Of a DNA stretch of 64,000 bases, positions 25,436-34,858 are shown one piece after another. The stretch is from assembly GCF_009377195.2 (NCBI RefSeq), contig NZ_VJXX01000001.1, positions 1,116,001-1,180,000 of the forward strand, in the 5' to 3' direction. The translations under genes and the position numbers were made by a program. The notes beneath the pieces are model-generated. The model ran no database searches. It had not been told where the DNA came from and saw nothing but the letters and a program-made list of their open reading frames with translations. Position 1 is the first letter of the stretch; each line of letters starts with the position of its first letter. The stretch is from Arthrobacter bussei. GTDB taxonomy: Bacteria > Actinomycetota > Actinomycetes > Actinomycetales > Micrococcaceae.

Positions 25436-26959
25436 ATGAACGAGATCGTCCCCGTCGTGGACCTGCGCGGCATCTCCATCGAGTTCCCGGGGGTCAAGGC
25501 CCTGGACGGCGTCGATCTCCGCCTGTTCCAGGGCGAGGTCCACGCGCTCATGGGAGAGAACGGTGCAGGAAAATCGACGCTGATCAAGGCCCTGACCGGC
25601 GTCTATGCGATCGACAGCGGGACCATCACCGTCCTCGGGGAGCAGCATCGATTCGCCGGCCCGGCCGAAGCGCAGGACGCGCGCATCAGCACGGTGTACC
25701 AGGAGGTCAATCTCTGCCCGAATCTCTCGATCGAGGAGAACATCCTCCTCGGCAGGGAACCGCACCGCAGGGGAGGTATCCACTGGAAGGAGGTGCGCCG
25801 CAGGGCCAGGGCCGTCCTCGAGCAGCTGAATCTCGGCCACCTCGATCCGGGATCCGTGCTCTCCTCGCACTCCATCGCCATCCAGCAACTGGTCGCGATC
25901 GCACGCTCGGTGCAGGTGGATGCGAAGGTGCTGATCCTCGACGAGCCGACCTCCAGCCTCGACACGGAGGAGGTGCAGCAACTCTTCGCGGTCATCCGCT
26001 CGCTGCGGGACAACGGCGTCGCCATCCTCTTCGTCTCGCACTTCCTCGAACAGGTCTATGAGATCTCGGACCGCATGACGGTGCTGCGCAACGGCAGGCT
26101 CGTCGGTGAGTTCATGACGAGGGAGCTCCCCCGCATGTCGCTCATCTCGAAGATGATGGGCAAGGAACTCGACGCCCTGACGGAGCTCGACCGATCGGAC
26201 GTCCGTGCGCGGCCGGACAGGACCGACGCCGTACCGCTCCTCCTGGCGGAGAAGCTCGGACGGAAGGGGTCCGTCGGCAACGTGGACATCGCCCTGTACG
26301 AGGGACAGATCCTCGGTCTGGCCGGTCTCCTGGGATCGGGCCGGACGGAGACCGCCCGACTCCTCTTCGGAGCGGACCGTGCGGATCAGGGACAGCTCAC
26401 CATCAGGGGGACCGCCCAGACCCTGAGATCACCCCGGTCCGCCATCGACCACGGCATCGCCTTCTCCTCCGAGAACCGCAAGGAGGAGGGACTGATCGGT
26501 GACCTCTCGGTCCGGGACAATCTCGTCCTGGCGATGCAGGCGAGCCAGGGGTGGCTGAGGAGGATCCCTGCCCCTCAGCAGGATCAGCTGACCGAGAAGT
26601 TCATCGCCGCACTGGACATCCGACCCGCCAACAAGGACGCGCTGATCCGCAACCTGAGCGGCGGGAACCAGCAGAAGGTCCTCCTGGCACGCTGGCTGAT
26701 CACGAACCCGAAACTCCTCATCCTCGACGAACCGACCCGCGGGATCGACATCGGCGCCAAGACGCAGATCCAGAAGCTCATCAGCACCCTCGCCGCGGAC
26801 GGCATGTCGATCATCTTCATCTCCGCGGAACTCGAGGAAGTGCTGCGCCTGAGCGACCACATCGCCGTCCTCAAGGACCGACGCATGGTTGCCGACCTAC
26901 CCAACGACGGAGTCACCATGGAGGACGTCATGACGATCATCGCCGGATCCGCCGCATGA
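25436..26959 (+). CDS. Sugar ABC transporter ATP-binding protein, two ABC domains (YtfR/RbsA-like)
   Basis: A 507-residue tandem ATPase that powers sugar import. The first domain has Walker A MGENGAGKSTLIK, a Q-loop TVYQEVNLCPNLS, a signature degenerate as LSSHSIAIQQ and Walker B VLILDEPTSSLD. The second has a degenerate Walker A GLLGSGRTETARLLFG lacking the Lys, a good signature LSGGNQQKVLLARWL and Walker B LLILDEPTRGIDIG. This asymmetric pattern is normal for the family. ATG 25436 is preceded by AAGGGAAAG. Its stop overlaps the next start by four bases (ATGA). Confidence 0.93.
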   Translation: MNEIVPVVDLRGISIEFPGVKALDGVDLRLFQGEVHALMGENGAGKSTLIKALTGVYAIDSGTITVLGEQHRFAGPAEAQDARISTVYQEVNLCPNLSIEENILLGREPHRRGGIHWKEVRRRARAVLEQLNLGHLDPGSVLSSHSIAIQQLVAIARSVQVDAKVLILDEPTSSLDTEEVQQLFAVIRSLRDNGVAILFVSHFLEQVYEISDRMTVLRNGRLVGEFMTRELPRMSLISKMMGKELDALTELDRSDVRARPDRTDAVPLLLAEKLGRKGSVGNVDIALYEGQILGLAGLLGSGRTETARLLFGADRADQGQLTIRGTAQTLRSPRSAIDHGIAFSSENRKEEGLIGDLSVRDNLVLAMQASQGWLRRIPAPQQDQLTEKFIAALDIRPANKDALIRNLSGGNQQKVLLARWLITNPKLLILDEPTRGIDIGAKTQIQKLISTLAADGMSIIFISAELEEVLRLSDHIAVLKDRRMVADLPNDGVTMEDVMTIIAGSAA

Positions 26960-27987
26960 ACGCGCTGCTGAAGCACCGCCTGACCTGGCCGGTCCTCGCC
27001 CTCGTCCTCCTGCTCCTCCTGAATCAGGTGTTCCGTGCCGATTTCCTGTCCGTCCGCCTTCAGGACGGCCACCTGTACGGCAGCCTGATCGACATCCTCC
27101 GCAACGGAGCACCGACCATCCTCATCGCCCTCGGGATGACCCTCGTCATCGCGTCCCGCGGGATCGATCTCTCGGTGGGGGCTGTCGCCGCCATCGCCGG
27201 CGCCGTCTCCTGCACCTACATCTACACGTCCCCGGACCCGTCCTCGCTGCAGACCGCAGCGGTCGCGGTGGCTCTGGCCGTGGTGGCAGGGCTGGTCCTC
27301 GGTCTGTGGAACGGGTTCCTCGTGTCCGTCGTCGGCATCCAACCCATCATCGCGACCCTCGTCCTGATGACGGCCGGGCGGGGTCTGGCACAACTCGTCA
27401 CCGACGGGCAGATCATCTCCGTGTCCAACGATTCCTACCAGTCGATCGGGGCGGGCTTCGTCCTCGGCCTGCCCATCTCCATCCTCATCGCCGCAGCGGC
27501 CTTCCTCGCCGCCGGGCTCCTGACCCGGCGCACCGCCCTCGGAACCCTCATCGAGGCCGTCGGGATCAATCCGGTGGCCAGTCGCCTCGCCGGCCTGAAC
27601 GCACGCACCATCACGATGGCGGTCTACGTGTTCAGCGGGCTGTGCGCCGCCGTCGCCGGCCTCATGATCAGTTCCAACGTGACGGCGGCGGACGCCAACA
27701 ATGCCGGCCTCTACATCGAGATGGACGCCATACTCGCCGTCGTGATCGGTGGGACCTCGCTGGCCGGCGGTCGGTACAGCCTCGTCGGAACCCTGATCGG
27801 AGCACTCATCATCCAGACGCTGACCACCACCGTCTACACGCTCGGCATCCCCCCGGAGGTGACCCTGGTGTTCAAGGCCCTGGTCGTGATCATCGTGTGC
27901 CTGCTGCAGTCGAGCCGGGCCCGGACCCTGCTCAAGCAACGCAGACGACCCGTCACCGCGACCTCCGACGTGAAGGTGGCCATCTGA
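26956..27987 (+). CDS. Sugar ABC transporter permease (YtfT-like)
   Basis: A 343-residue permease of the BPD_transp_2 type with about nine to ten helices. GMTLVIASRGIDLSVGAVAAIAGAV is the conserved family segment, and AVVIGGTSLAGGRYSLVGTLIGAL lies near the C-terminus. AVGINPVASRLAGLNARTI is the cytoplasmic coupling loop contacting the ATPase. It is translationally coupled to the ATPase upstream (ATGA overlap) and to the second permease downstream (TGATG). Having two different permease genes fits the YtfT/YjfF heterodimer. Confidence 0.9.
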   Translation: MNALLKHRLTWPVLALVLLLLLNQVFRADFLSVRLQDGHLYGSLIDILRNGAPTILIALGMTLVIASRGIDLSVGAVAAIAGAVSCTYIYTSPDPSSLQTAAVAVALAVVAGLVLGLWNGFLVSVVGIQPIIATLVLMTAGRGLAQLVTDGQIISVSNDSYQSIGAGFVLGLPISILIAAAAFLAAGLLTRRTALGTLIEAVGINPVASRLAGLNARTITMAVYVFSGLCAAVAGLMISSNVTAADANNAGLYIEMDAILAVVIGGTSLAGGRYSLVGTLIGALIIQTLTTTVYTLGIPPEVTLVFKALVVIIVCLLQSSRARTLLKQRRRPVTATSDVKVAI

Positions 27988-29000
27988 TGTCCGTCGTCAC
28001 CCGGACCCCCGCACCCCTGAACCGGACCCGCATCAGCCTGCTCGAGGGAAAGGCGCGCTACGCCCCCACCCTGGCGACCGTAGGCCTGTTCCTGGCGATG
28101 TTCGCCGCCGGCGCGGTCATGTATCCCGGCTTCCTGTCCGGTCAGGTCTTCCTCAACCTCCTCGTCGACAACACGTTCCTCATCGTCCTCGCCGTGGGCA
28201 TGACCTTCGTGATCCTCACCGGCGGAATAGACCTCTCCGTCGGGTCCGTCGTCGCCCTGTCCATGATGATCGCCGCAGCCCTCCTGCAGGCCGGCTGGAA
28301 CCCCGTCGCCGTCATCGCGCTGGTCCTCCTGACCGGGGCCACCTTCGGACTCCTCATGGGCCTCGTCATCCAGGTCTTCGAGATCCAGCCCTTCATCGTG
28401 ACCCTGGCCGGGCTCTTCCTCGCCCGCGGTCTCTGCTACGTGATCAGCGTCGATTCGATCACCGTCACCGATCCCTTCTTCACGGCCATGGCCCAGGCCC
28501 GCATCCCCCTCGGCGGACGGATGTTCATCTCTCCCGGTGTCGTGATCGCACTCCTCGTGGTCGCCCTCGCCTTCTACGTCCTGCACCAGACCCGGTTCGG
28601 ACGCACCGTCTACGCCATCGGCGGTGGGGAGTCCTCCGCCCTCCTGATGGGACTGGCCGTACCCCGGACGAAGGTGCTCGTCTACGGGATCAGCGGGCTG
28701 TGCTCGGCCGTCGCCGGCGTCCTCTTCTCCTTCTACAGCCTCTCCGGATACAGTCTCGCGGCCACCGGACTCGAACTGGACGCGATCGCGGCGGTCGTGG
28801 TCGGCGGGACGCTTCTCACCGGCGGCTACGGGTACGTGCTCGGCTCCCTCGCCGGCGTCCTCATCCTCGGCATCGTGCAGACGTTCATCTCCTATGAGGG
28901 CACCCTCAGCTCCTGGTGGACACGCATCGTGATCGGCGCCCTGCTGCTGGCCTTCATCCTGCTGCAGAAACTCTTCTCCCGAAAAGTCACGGTCACCTGA
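27987..29000 (+). CDS. Sugar ABC transporter permease (YjfF-like)
   Basis: The 337-residue partner permease. GMTFVILTGGIDLSVGSVVALSM is the conserved membrane segment, YAIGGGESSALLMGLAVPRTKV the coupling loop, and AIAAVVVGGTLLTGGYGYVLGSLAG the C-terminal signature. It starts in the stop of the first permease (TGATG, one-base overlap). Last gene of the importer operon; a hairpin follows at 29013. Confidence 0.9.
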   Translation: MSVVTRTPAPLNRTRISLLEGKARYAPTLATVGLFLAMFAAGAVMYPGFLSGQVFLNLLVDNTFLIVLAVGMTFVILTGGIDLSVGSVVALSMMIAAALLQAGWNPVAVIALVLLTGATFGLLMGLVIQVFEIQPFIVTLAGLFLARGLCYVISVDSITVTDPFFTAMAQARIPLGGRMFISPGVVIALLVVALAFYVLHQTRFGRTVYAIGGGESSALLMGLAVPRTKVLVYGISGLCSAVAGVLFSFYSLSGYSLAATGLELDAIAAVVVGGTLLTGGYGYVLGSLAGVLILGIVQTFISYEGTLSSWWTRIVIGALLLAFILLQKLFSRKVTVT

Positions 29001-29012
29001 CAGGTGCCCGCG

Positions 29013-29039
29013 ACCGGATCCGGGAGACCCCGGACCGGT
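29013..29039 (+). terminator. Hairpin after the importer operon
   Basis: Stem ACCGG-(A)-TCCGGG / CCCGGA-CCGGT with one bulged A and an AGAC loop, 13 bp after the last permease stop. Confidence 0.65.
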
Positions 29040-29168
29040 GTGCCGTCGGGGGCGCGATACCCCGGCGGTGCACCGACGTGGCGAACCGCGCGGCCGGAGT
29101 CTCGCCAGCCGCGCGCGCATCTGCGAGGGTGGGAGCACCAGTGCCGCCGCCCCTGCCAGGAGGAACCC

Positions 29169-30418
29169 ATGACCCTGTCCCCAGACACCCTGCTCGAGGA
29201 CGCGCGGTCGCTCTCCGGTGACATCGCCGATCTCCGGCACCGGCTCCACCGCGAACCCGAGCTGGGACTCGACCTCCCGCGGACGCAGGAGAAGGTCCTG
29301 CAGGCGCTCGACGGACGTCCCTACGAGATCACCCTCGGGACGGATACGACGTCGGTCACCGCCGTCCTCCGCGGCGGAGCCCGCCGGGCAGCCGCGGGTG
29401 ATGCACCCGTGGTACTCCTCCGCGGCGACATGGACGCGCTCCCGGTGCAGGAGGCCACGGGCGTGCCCTTCAGCTCGGAGGTCGACGGCGCGATGCACGC
29501 CTGCGGCCACGACCTGCACACCGCGATGCTCGCCGGCGCCGCGGCCCTGCTCGCCGAGCGGCGCAGCGAGCTCCCGGGCGACGTCGTGCTCATGTTCCAG
29601 CCGGGCGAGGAGGGGCACGACGGCGCCGGCGTCATGATCCGCGAGGGCGTCCTCGACGCGGCCGGCAGGAAGCCCGACGCCGCCTACGGCATCCACGTGG
29701 TGTCCTCCCTGCTCCCCACGGGGATTCTCGCGAGCCGCGGCGGCCCGCTGATGTCGGCATCGGACGGGCTCCTGGTGACCGTCCGCGGGGCGGGCGGCCA
29801 CGGTTCCTCGCCCCATTCGGCGAAGGACCCGGTGACCGTGGCGGCGGAGATCGTCACGCAGCTGCAGGTCATGGTCACGCGGCAGTTCGACATGTTCGAC
29901 CCCGTGGTGCTGTCCGTCGGCGTGCTGCGTGCCGGGACGCAGCGGAACATCATCCCGGAGACGGCGCGCATCGAGGCGACGGTCCGGACCTACTCGGCGG
30001 CGAGCCGTGACCGCATGACCGAGGCGCTCCGCGACTCGTCCGGCACATCGCGGCCGCGCACGGCCTCGAGGCGGACATCAAGTACCTCCACGAATATCCG
30101 GTGACGGTCACCGACCGTGACGAGACGGCACACGCCGAGGCGCAGGTGGGCGCCCTGTTCGGCGCCGACCGGTACCTCACCATGCCGCAGCCCATGAGCG
30201 GTTCGGAGGACTTCTCCCGCATCCTCGAGGCGGTACCCGGTTCCTTCCTCTTCCTCTCGGCCGTCACACCCGGCGTCGACCCGTCCGGCTCGCCCTTCAA
30301 CCACTCGCCGTACGCGGTGTTCGACGACGGCATCCTGGCCGACGGCGCCGCGCTCTACGCCCAGCTCGCCATCTCCCGGCTGACCTCCGACGGGAGGCGC
30401 CCGACCCCGGCCGCATGA
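29169..30418 (+). pseudogene. M20-family amidohydrolase broken by a one-base deletion
   Basis: Metal-dependent amidohydrolase (N-acyl amino acid or indole-acetyl-type hydrolase family, M20D). The first 289 or so codons read normally: GDMDALPVQEATGVPFSSE, HACGHDLHTAM with metal ligands, MFQPGEEGHDGAGVMI and YGIHVVSS. At about 30035 the frame breaks, and the original frame ends at 30104 after unrelated Arg/Ser/Thr residues. Adding one C (GAC-CTC-GTC-CGG) restores DLVRHIAAAHGLEADIKYL and joins the downstream frame, which has MSGSEDFSRIL, FNHSPYAVFDDGIL and the normal C-terminus, giving about 416 residues. AGGAGG precedes ATG 29169. It is either a true pseudogene or a sequencing error. Confidence 0.88.
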
Positions 30419-30443
30419 GCTGCAGCCGGTAGCCTTGGGAACG

Positions 30444-31322
30444 ATGGAGCCTCGAGAACAGAACCCCGACCAGCCGCACCGCACCCAGCCCGTGTCCTTC
30501 GTCCGCCGGGGGTCCCGCCTGCAGGGTAGGCGCCGCGAGGCATGGGACGATCTCGCAGCGGCGTTCCTCATCGACGTCCCGCGGATCGAGAACGCCGACA
30601 CCTCGGTGGCCCCGGGTTTCGTGCTCGACGTCGCCGACGCCTTCGGGCGCTCGGCTCCCCTGGTCGTCGAGGTGGGGTCCGGCCTCGGCGAGGCCATCAC
30701 GCATGCAGCGGAACTCGATCCGGAGCGCGACTACCTCGCCCTCGAGGTGTACCGTCCGGGGCTCGCCCAGACCATGCTGCGCATCAGCCAGAGGGGCCTC
30801 ACCAACGTGCGGACCGCGCAGGTGAACGCCGCGGAGGCCTTCACCGACATGATCCCGGCGTCGTCCGTCGCGGAACTGTGGACCTTCTTCCCCGACCCGT
30901 GGCACAAGGCCCGCCACCACAAACGCCGGCTCGTGAAGGAGGACTACGTGGAGCGCGCGGCGCGCGTCATCGAACCGGGCGGCATCTTCCGGCTCGCCAC
31001 GGACTGGTCCAGCTACGCCGTCCAGATGCGCGAGGTCCTGGAGGCGAGCGGGGACTTCGTGAACCTGCACGCCGGCGAGCGCACGGGTTCGGAGAGCCCG
31101 CTCACGCAGGTGTGGGCGAGCGGCGTGGAGGCAGTGGTGGGCGGCGCTCCCGTCCGGGAGGGCAGGGACCCGGTGAGCACCGGGAACACCGGCGTCAACG
31201 AGGGCACGGACGAGCGCGGCGGCTGGGCCCCGCGCTTCGACGGCCGCACCCTGACCAGCTTCGAGAACAAGGCGATCGCGGCCGGACGGATGGTCTTCGA
31301 CCTCGCCTACCGTCGCGTGTGA
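30444..31322 (+). CDS. trmB: tRNA (guanine-N7)-methyltransferase
   Basis: Methylates G46 of tRNA with S-adenosylmethionine. About 292 residues with the class I methyltransferase motif VVEVGSGLGEAITHAAEL and the diagnostic TrmB block FFPDPWHKARHHKRRLV. RTLTSFENKAIAAGRMVFDL is the conserved C-terminal tail. A variable stretch near residues 230-255 (VREGRDPVSTGNTGVNEGT) is an insertion. ATG 30444 is preferred; a TTG three codons earlier is also in frame. TAGCCT eight bases before the ATG may be a -10 box. The stop overlaps the MFS start (GTGA). Confidence 0.95.
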   Translation: MEPREQNPDQPHRTQPVSFVRRGSRLQGRRREAWDDLAAAFLIDVPRIENADTSVAPGFVLDVADAFGRSAPLVVEVGSGLGEAITHAAELDPERDYLALEVYRPGLAQTMLRISQRGLTNVRTAQVNAAEAFTDMIPASSVAELWTFFPDPWHKARHHKRRLVKEDYVERAARVIEPGGIFRLATDWSSYAVQMREVLEASGDFVNLHAGERTGSESPLTQVWASGVEAVVGGAPVREGRDPVSTGNTGVNEGTDERGGWAPRFDGRTLTSFENKAIAAGRMVFDLAYRRV

Positions 31323-32536
31323 CGGACGGGGGCTGGGCGGGCCACGCCAGGGACTCCCCCGCCTACCGGCGGATCCTCCTGGCCCTGCTGTTCGCCGGCC
31401 TGGCGACCTTCGCGCAGCTCTACTCGCTGCAGGCCGTGCTCACCGGCGTCGCCGCGGAGTTCGTGGTGCCGGCAGCCGACGCCGCCCTGACCGTGTCGGC
31501 GGCGACCCTCGGCCTCGCCGTCGCGGTCATCCCGTGGTCGGCCGTCGCCGACAGGGCCGGGCGCCGGAGGTCCATGGCGTGGGCTATCGGTGGCGCCGTC
31601 GTCCTCGGCCTCCTGGCGGCGCTCGCACCGACCTTCGAGGCACTGATCGTCCTCCGGTTCCTCGAGGGAGTCATGCTGGGCGGGGTGCCTGCGACGGCGC
31701 TGGCCTACCTCTTCGAGGAGGTGCAGCGGATGCATGCCGCCGTCGCTGCGGGAACGTACATCGCGGGAACCACGCTCGGCGGACTCGCGGGCCGGCTCAT
31801 CGCCGGACCGGTGGGCGATCTTCTCGGCTGGCGGGCAGGGGTGCTCGCGGTCAGCGCCATGGCCGGCGCTGCCGCGGTGGCCTTCGTCCTCCTCGCGCCC
31901 CGTGCACGGGGTTTCGTCCCCGTCCTGCGGGGTCGGGGACCGTCCCTGGCCGCGCGCGTCCTCCTGAATCTCCGTTCGCCCCGCCTGCTGGCGGTCTACG
32001 CGCAGGGGTTCCTCCTGATGGGCGGGTTCGTGGCGGTCTACAACTATCTGGCCTTCCGGTTGGAGGCTACCCCCTTCCTGCTCCCCGCCTCGCTGGTCAG
32101 CCTGCTGTTCCTCGCCTACCTCTCCGGCACCGCGACGTCCCGTCTCGCGGGAGGCATCAGTGCCCGCGTCGGACGCCTCCCCGTCCTCCTCTCGGCGCTC
32201 ACGGTGATGCTCGTCGGGCTGGCAGTGACGTTCTCGGACCTGCTCCCGCTCGTGGTCGTCGGGCTCGTGGTCTTCACGGGCGGGTTCTTCGCCGCACATT
32301 CCGTCGCGTCCGGGTGGACCCCGCTGCTCGCCACCGCGGGCCGCGCCCAGGCAGCGGGTCTCTACAACGTCGGCTACTACGCCGGCTCGAGCGTCCTCGG
32401 CTGGGTCGGCGGTCTGTTCTTCGGGACGCACGGCTGGCCGGGCGTCGCCGGATTCGCCGCTGCCCTGTCCCTGGCCGCGGGACTCCTCGCCGCCGTCGCG
32501 CTGCGGGGAGCACCGGGCGCACATCCGGTGAGGTGA
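31319..32536 (+). CDS. MFS transporter
   Basis: A 405-residue major-facilitator transporter with about twelve helices. Loop 2-3 reads WSAVADRAGRRRSMAWAIGG (family motif A), helix 4 has LRFLEGVMLGGVPATALAYL, and the second half repeats with SRLAGGISARVGRLPVLLS. This resembles YnfM/Bcr-type drug or metabolite exporters, but the substrate cannot be named. GTG 31319 overlaps the trmB stop by four bases, so translation is coupled, although the functions look unrelated. Confidence 0.85.
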   Translation: MTDGGWAGHARDSPAYRRILLALLFAGLATFAQLYSLQAVLTGVAAEFVVPAADAALTVSAATLGLAVAVIPWSAVADRAGRRRSMAWAIGGAVVLGLLAALAPTFEALIVLRFLEGVMLGGVPATALAYLFEEVQRMHAAVAAGTYIAGTTLGGLAGRLIAGPVGDLLGWRAGVLAVSAMAGAAAVAFVLLAPRARGFVPVLRGRGPSLAARVLLNLRSPRLLAVYAQGFLLMGGFVAVYNYLAFRLEATPFLLPASLVSLLFLAYLSGTATSRLAGGISARVGRLPVLLSALTVMLVGLAVTFSDLLPLVVVGLVVFTGGFFAAHSVASGWTPLLATAGRAQAAGLYNVGYYAGSSVLGWVGGLFFGTHGWPGVAGFAAALSLAAGLLAAVALRGAPGAHPVR

Positions 32537-32601
32537 CACGGGGTACCGGCCGCGCTGGTCAACACGCCGCGCCCGGCTCCCCGCCGCACGCCGGACACGG
32601 G

Positions 32602-32607
32602 TAGATT
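32602..32607 (+). promoter_or_regulatory. Possible -10 box for the DUF695-like gene
   Basis: TAGATT lies 49 bp before the ATG. It matches the -10 box before the LacI gene at 52094. No clear -35 is seen. Confidence 0.3.
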
Positions 32608-32656
32608 CGCTGGAGCAGCCGGACGATCCCGGACGCCGACCAGGGGACGCAGGGAC

Positions 32657-33673
32657 ATGGGTATTTTCAGCCGCCGGAGGGCCGGCGGGGACGCGATCAG
32701 CGCCTTCTGGGACTGGTGGGCGGACGACGGCGAGGAACTGCTGACCACCGCGACCCGGGCGGGCGACTTCGAGGCCTACGTGGACGTCATGACGCGGCGC
32801 GTCCGGGCCATGGCCAGGGGACTCGAGTGGGAGACCAGGACGGGCACGGACGCGGAGCACACGCTCTGTGTCTCGAGCGGCGGTGACGCGGCGCTGCGCC
32901 CCGTGGCCGAGCGCTGGTACCGCGCATCGCCACCGGCCGGCAGGCGCTGGGAGTTCGTCCCCGCCCGGAGCGCGAAGCCGGACATGCTCGACTCCACCAT
33001 CACCTATCGCGGCAGGACCTTCGACCTGCGCCGCACCCGCGTCCACGCGGCGGTGACCCGGGCCGGCGACGGCTTCATCCTGTCGGTCCACCACCCCGGA
33101 TTCACCGGCCAGTGGGACGACGAGCACGGACTGTGCGTCCTGCTCCTCGAGTGGCTGCTGGGCGAGGACGACGTCGAGCGCTGGGTGCGGCGCGTGGACT
33201 GCATCGTGCACGACGTCGTCGACAGCATCCCCGCCGCCGAGGTGCCCGGATGCGTGCGGGATCTCGCCCGCACCCTGCCCGAGCCCGGTTGGCTCGTCAT
33301 GCAGGGCCGGCACGGGAGCGGCGACCCGGTGACCGTGCGCGTCCTGCGCCCCCTGCGGTGGATCGACCATCCTCGCTTCGACCTGCACACCACCGTCCGG
33401 GCGGTGTTCGACGCCGACGGGCAGGGACTCCCGGTACCCGGAGCGGTGGCCGGGCTCGACGAGCTCGAGGACACGCTCGTCAGGTCCCTCGGCATCCGCG
33501 GGATGCTGGTCGCGGTGGAGACCTCCAGGGGGGCCAGGACCCTGCACTTCTACTCCGACTCCGAGGATCAGAACGGGCGCGACGCCCTCGATACGGCAGT
33601 GCGTGACCGCCGATCCGTCACAGCCCGGCATGCCGTCGATCCCGGCTGGAAGAAAGTGCAGGACTTCGCATGA
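32657..33673 (+). CDS. DUF695-like protein, function unknown
   Basis: A 338-residue cytoplasmic protein. The C-terminal third (HPRFDLHTTVRAVFDADG, AVAGLDELEDTLVRSLG, RTLHFYSDSEDQNGR) resembles DUF695. The N-terminal part starts with FSRRRAGGDAISAFWDWW and contains an Arg-rich helix, then ERWYRASPPAGRRWEFVPAR; neither suggests an enzyme. AGGGAC precedes the ATG by about five bases. The stop overlaps the next start (ATGA), so it forms a pair with the membrane protein that follows. Confidence 0.7.
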   Translation: MGIFSRRRAGGDAISAFWDWWADDGEELLTTATRAGDFEAYVDVMTRRVRAMARGLEWETRTGTDAEHTLCVSSGGDAALRPVAERWYRASPPAGRRWEFVPARSAKPDMLDSTITYRGRTFDLRRTRVHAAVTRAGDGFILSVHHPGFTGQWDDEHGLCVLLLEWLLGEDDVERWVRRVDCIVHDVVDSIPAAEVPGCVRDLARTLPEPGWLVMQGRHGSGDPVTVRVLRPLRWIDHPRFDLHTTVRAVFDADGQGLPVPGAVAGLDELEDTLVRSLGIRGMLVAVETSRGARTLHFYSDSEDQNGRDALDTAVRDRRSVTARHAVDPGWKKVQDFA

Positions 33674-34230
33674 CCTACCGCTCCCCCACCTTCGTCGGCC
33701 ACCTCATCGGGGCATCATTCGGCCTGGTGTTCGTCCTCGTGAACGCCACCGGGCTGCCGGTCGTCCTCGCCGCCACGCTGAGGGCCGCAGCCGTGGCCGC
33801 GTTCGTCGTCGTGGTCCTCGGGTTCCTGCGGACCGCACGGGACCTCCGGCAGGCCGGGCGCGCCCGACCCGCCGGATTCACCCGGTTCTACTGGCTCGTG
33901 GTCCTGATCGAGGCCCTCGCCCTCTTCGGTGGCCTCGCCGTGCTCCGGCAGGTGGAGCCCGCGGCTGCGCTGGGCTGGATCGCCCTCGTGGTGGGCGCGC
34001 ACTTCTTCCCGCTGGCGCGGCTGTGGCCGGAGGGCCGGCGTCAGCTGGTCGCGATCGCGACGGCGATGAGCGCCCTCGGCGTGATCGGGCTGGTGCTGGC
34101 CTTCTCGACGCGCGACGCCGTCCTCGTCGCCGTCGTCTCGGGGGTCGGGTCGGGGCTCGTGCTGCTGGGCTGGTCCCTCGTCCAGTCCGTCGGGACCCTC
34201 ACCGGCCGCCGCAGCGGAGCGGACGCCTGA
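33670..34230 (+). CDS. Small membrane protein coupled to the DUF695-like gene
   Basis: A 186-residue protein with about six short hydrophobic helices, including SFGLVFVLVNATGLPVVLAA, FYWLVVLIEALALFGGLAVL and LVAIATAMSALGVIGLVLAF. I do not recognise a family. The four-base overlap with the DUF695-like gene implies joint translation. It ends 12 bp before the facing TetR gene. Confidence 0.7.
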   Translation: MTYRSPTFVGHLIGASFGLVFVLVNATGLPVVLAATLRAAAVAAFVVVVLGFLRTARDLRQAGRARPAGFTRFYWLVVLIEALALFGGLAVLRQVEPAAALGWIALVVGAHFFPLARLWPEGRRQLVAIATAMSALGVIGLVLAFSTRDAVLVAVVSGVGSGLVLLGWSLVQSVGTLTGRRSGADA

Positions 34231-34242
34231 CCGCTCGCGCCC

Positions 34243-34848
34243 CTACGGACGGGACGCGGACTCCGCGTGGTCCCCGCCGGCAAGGGCCCGGATCACGAGT
34301 GCGGCTGTAGCGCGGCCGTCGGCGATCGCCGCCTCCGCGTCGGATCCACGCAGGATCATGCCGAGGACACCGGTGTAGACGAGGGTGATCCGATCAGCCA
34401 ACACCTTCGCCGGCGCACCCTGGAGGTACGCGGCGGAGAGCGCCTCGAGCCGATCGACGAGCAGTCGCGTGTCACTCGCAAGAGTGTCCGCCAGATCGTT
34501 CCCCGGCGCCGGGGTCTCCGCACTGGCGCCGAGGAACACGCACCAGCGCGACGGCGTGAGTGACGTCCTGTGCCGAGCGAGGGCGGTGAACACCGCGAGC
34601 AGCTTCTCCTCCGGTGCCACCGCCTCGTCCACGCACTCCTGCCAGGTGGAGTCCCACCGCGCCAGCCGTCGCTTCAACGCCTCGACGACGAGTCCCTCCT
34701 TGTTGCCGAAGTGCGCATAGAGGGTCGCGGGCGAGACCCGGGCACGGCCGAGGATCTCGTCCACGGGAGTGCTCGTCATGCCCTGCAGCGCCGCGAGATC
34801 CTCCGCCGCATCGAGGAGCCGCTCCCGTGCCGAGGGTTGTGGTGTCAT
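34243..34848 (-). CDS. TetR/AcrR-family regulator
   Basis: A 201-residue repressor. Helix-turn-helix: TPVDEILGRARVSPATLYAHFGNKEGLV. The C-terminal ligand domain (LTPSRWCVFLGASAETPAPG, LVDRLEALSAAYLQGAP) gives no clue to the ligand. It is divergent from the MFS gene at 34875, with only 26 bp between the starts. A 12 bp inverted repeat there is its likely operator. Confidence 0.87.
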   Translation of the reverse strand: MTPQPSARERLLDAAEDLAALQGMTSTPVDEILGRARVSPATLYAHFGNKEGLVVEALKRRLARWDSTWQECVDEAVAPEEKLLAVFTALARHRTSLTPSRWCVFLGASAETPAPGNDLADTLASDTRLLVDRLEALSAAYLQGAPAKVLADRITLVYTGVLGMILRGSDAEAAIADGRATAALVIRALAGGDHAESASRP

Positions 34849-34858
34849 GCCCCAAACC

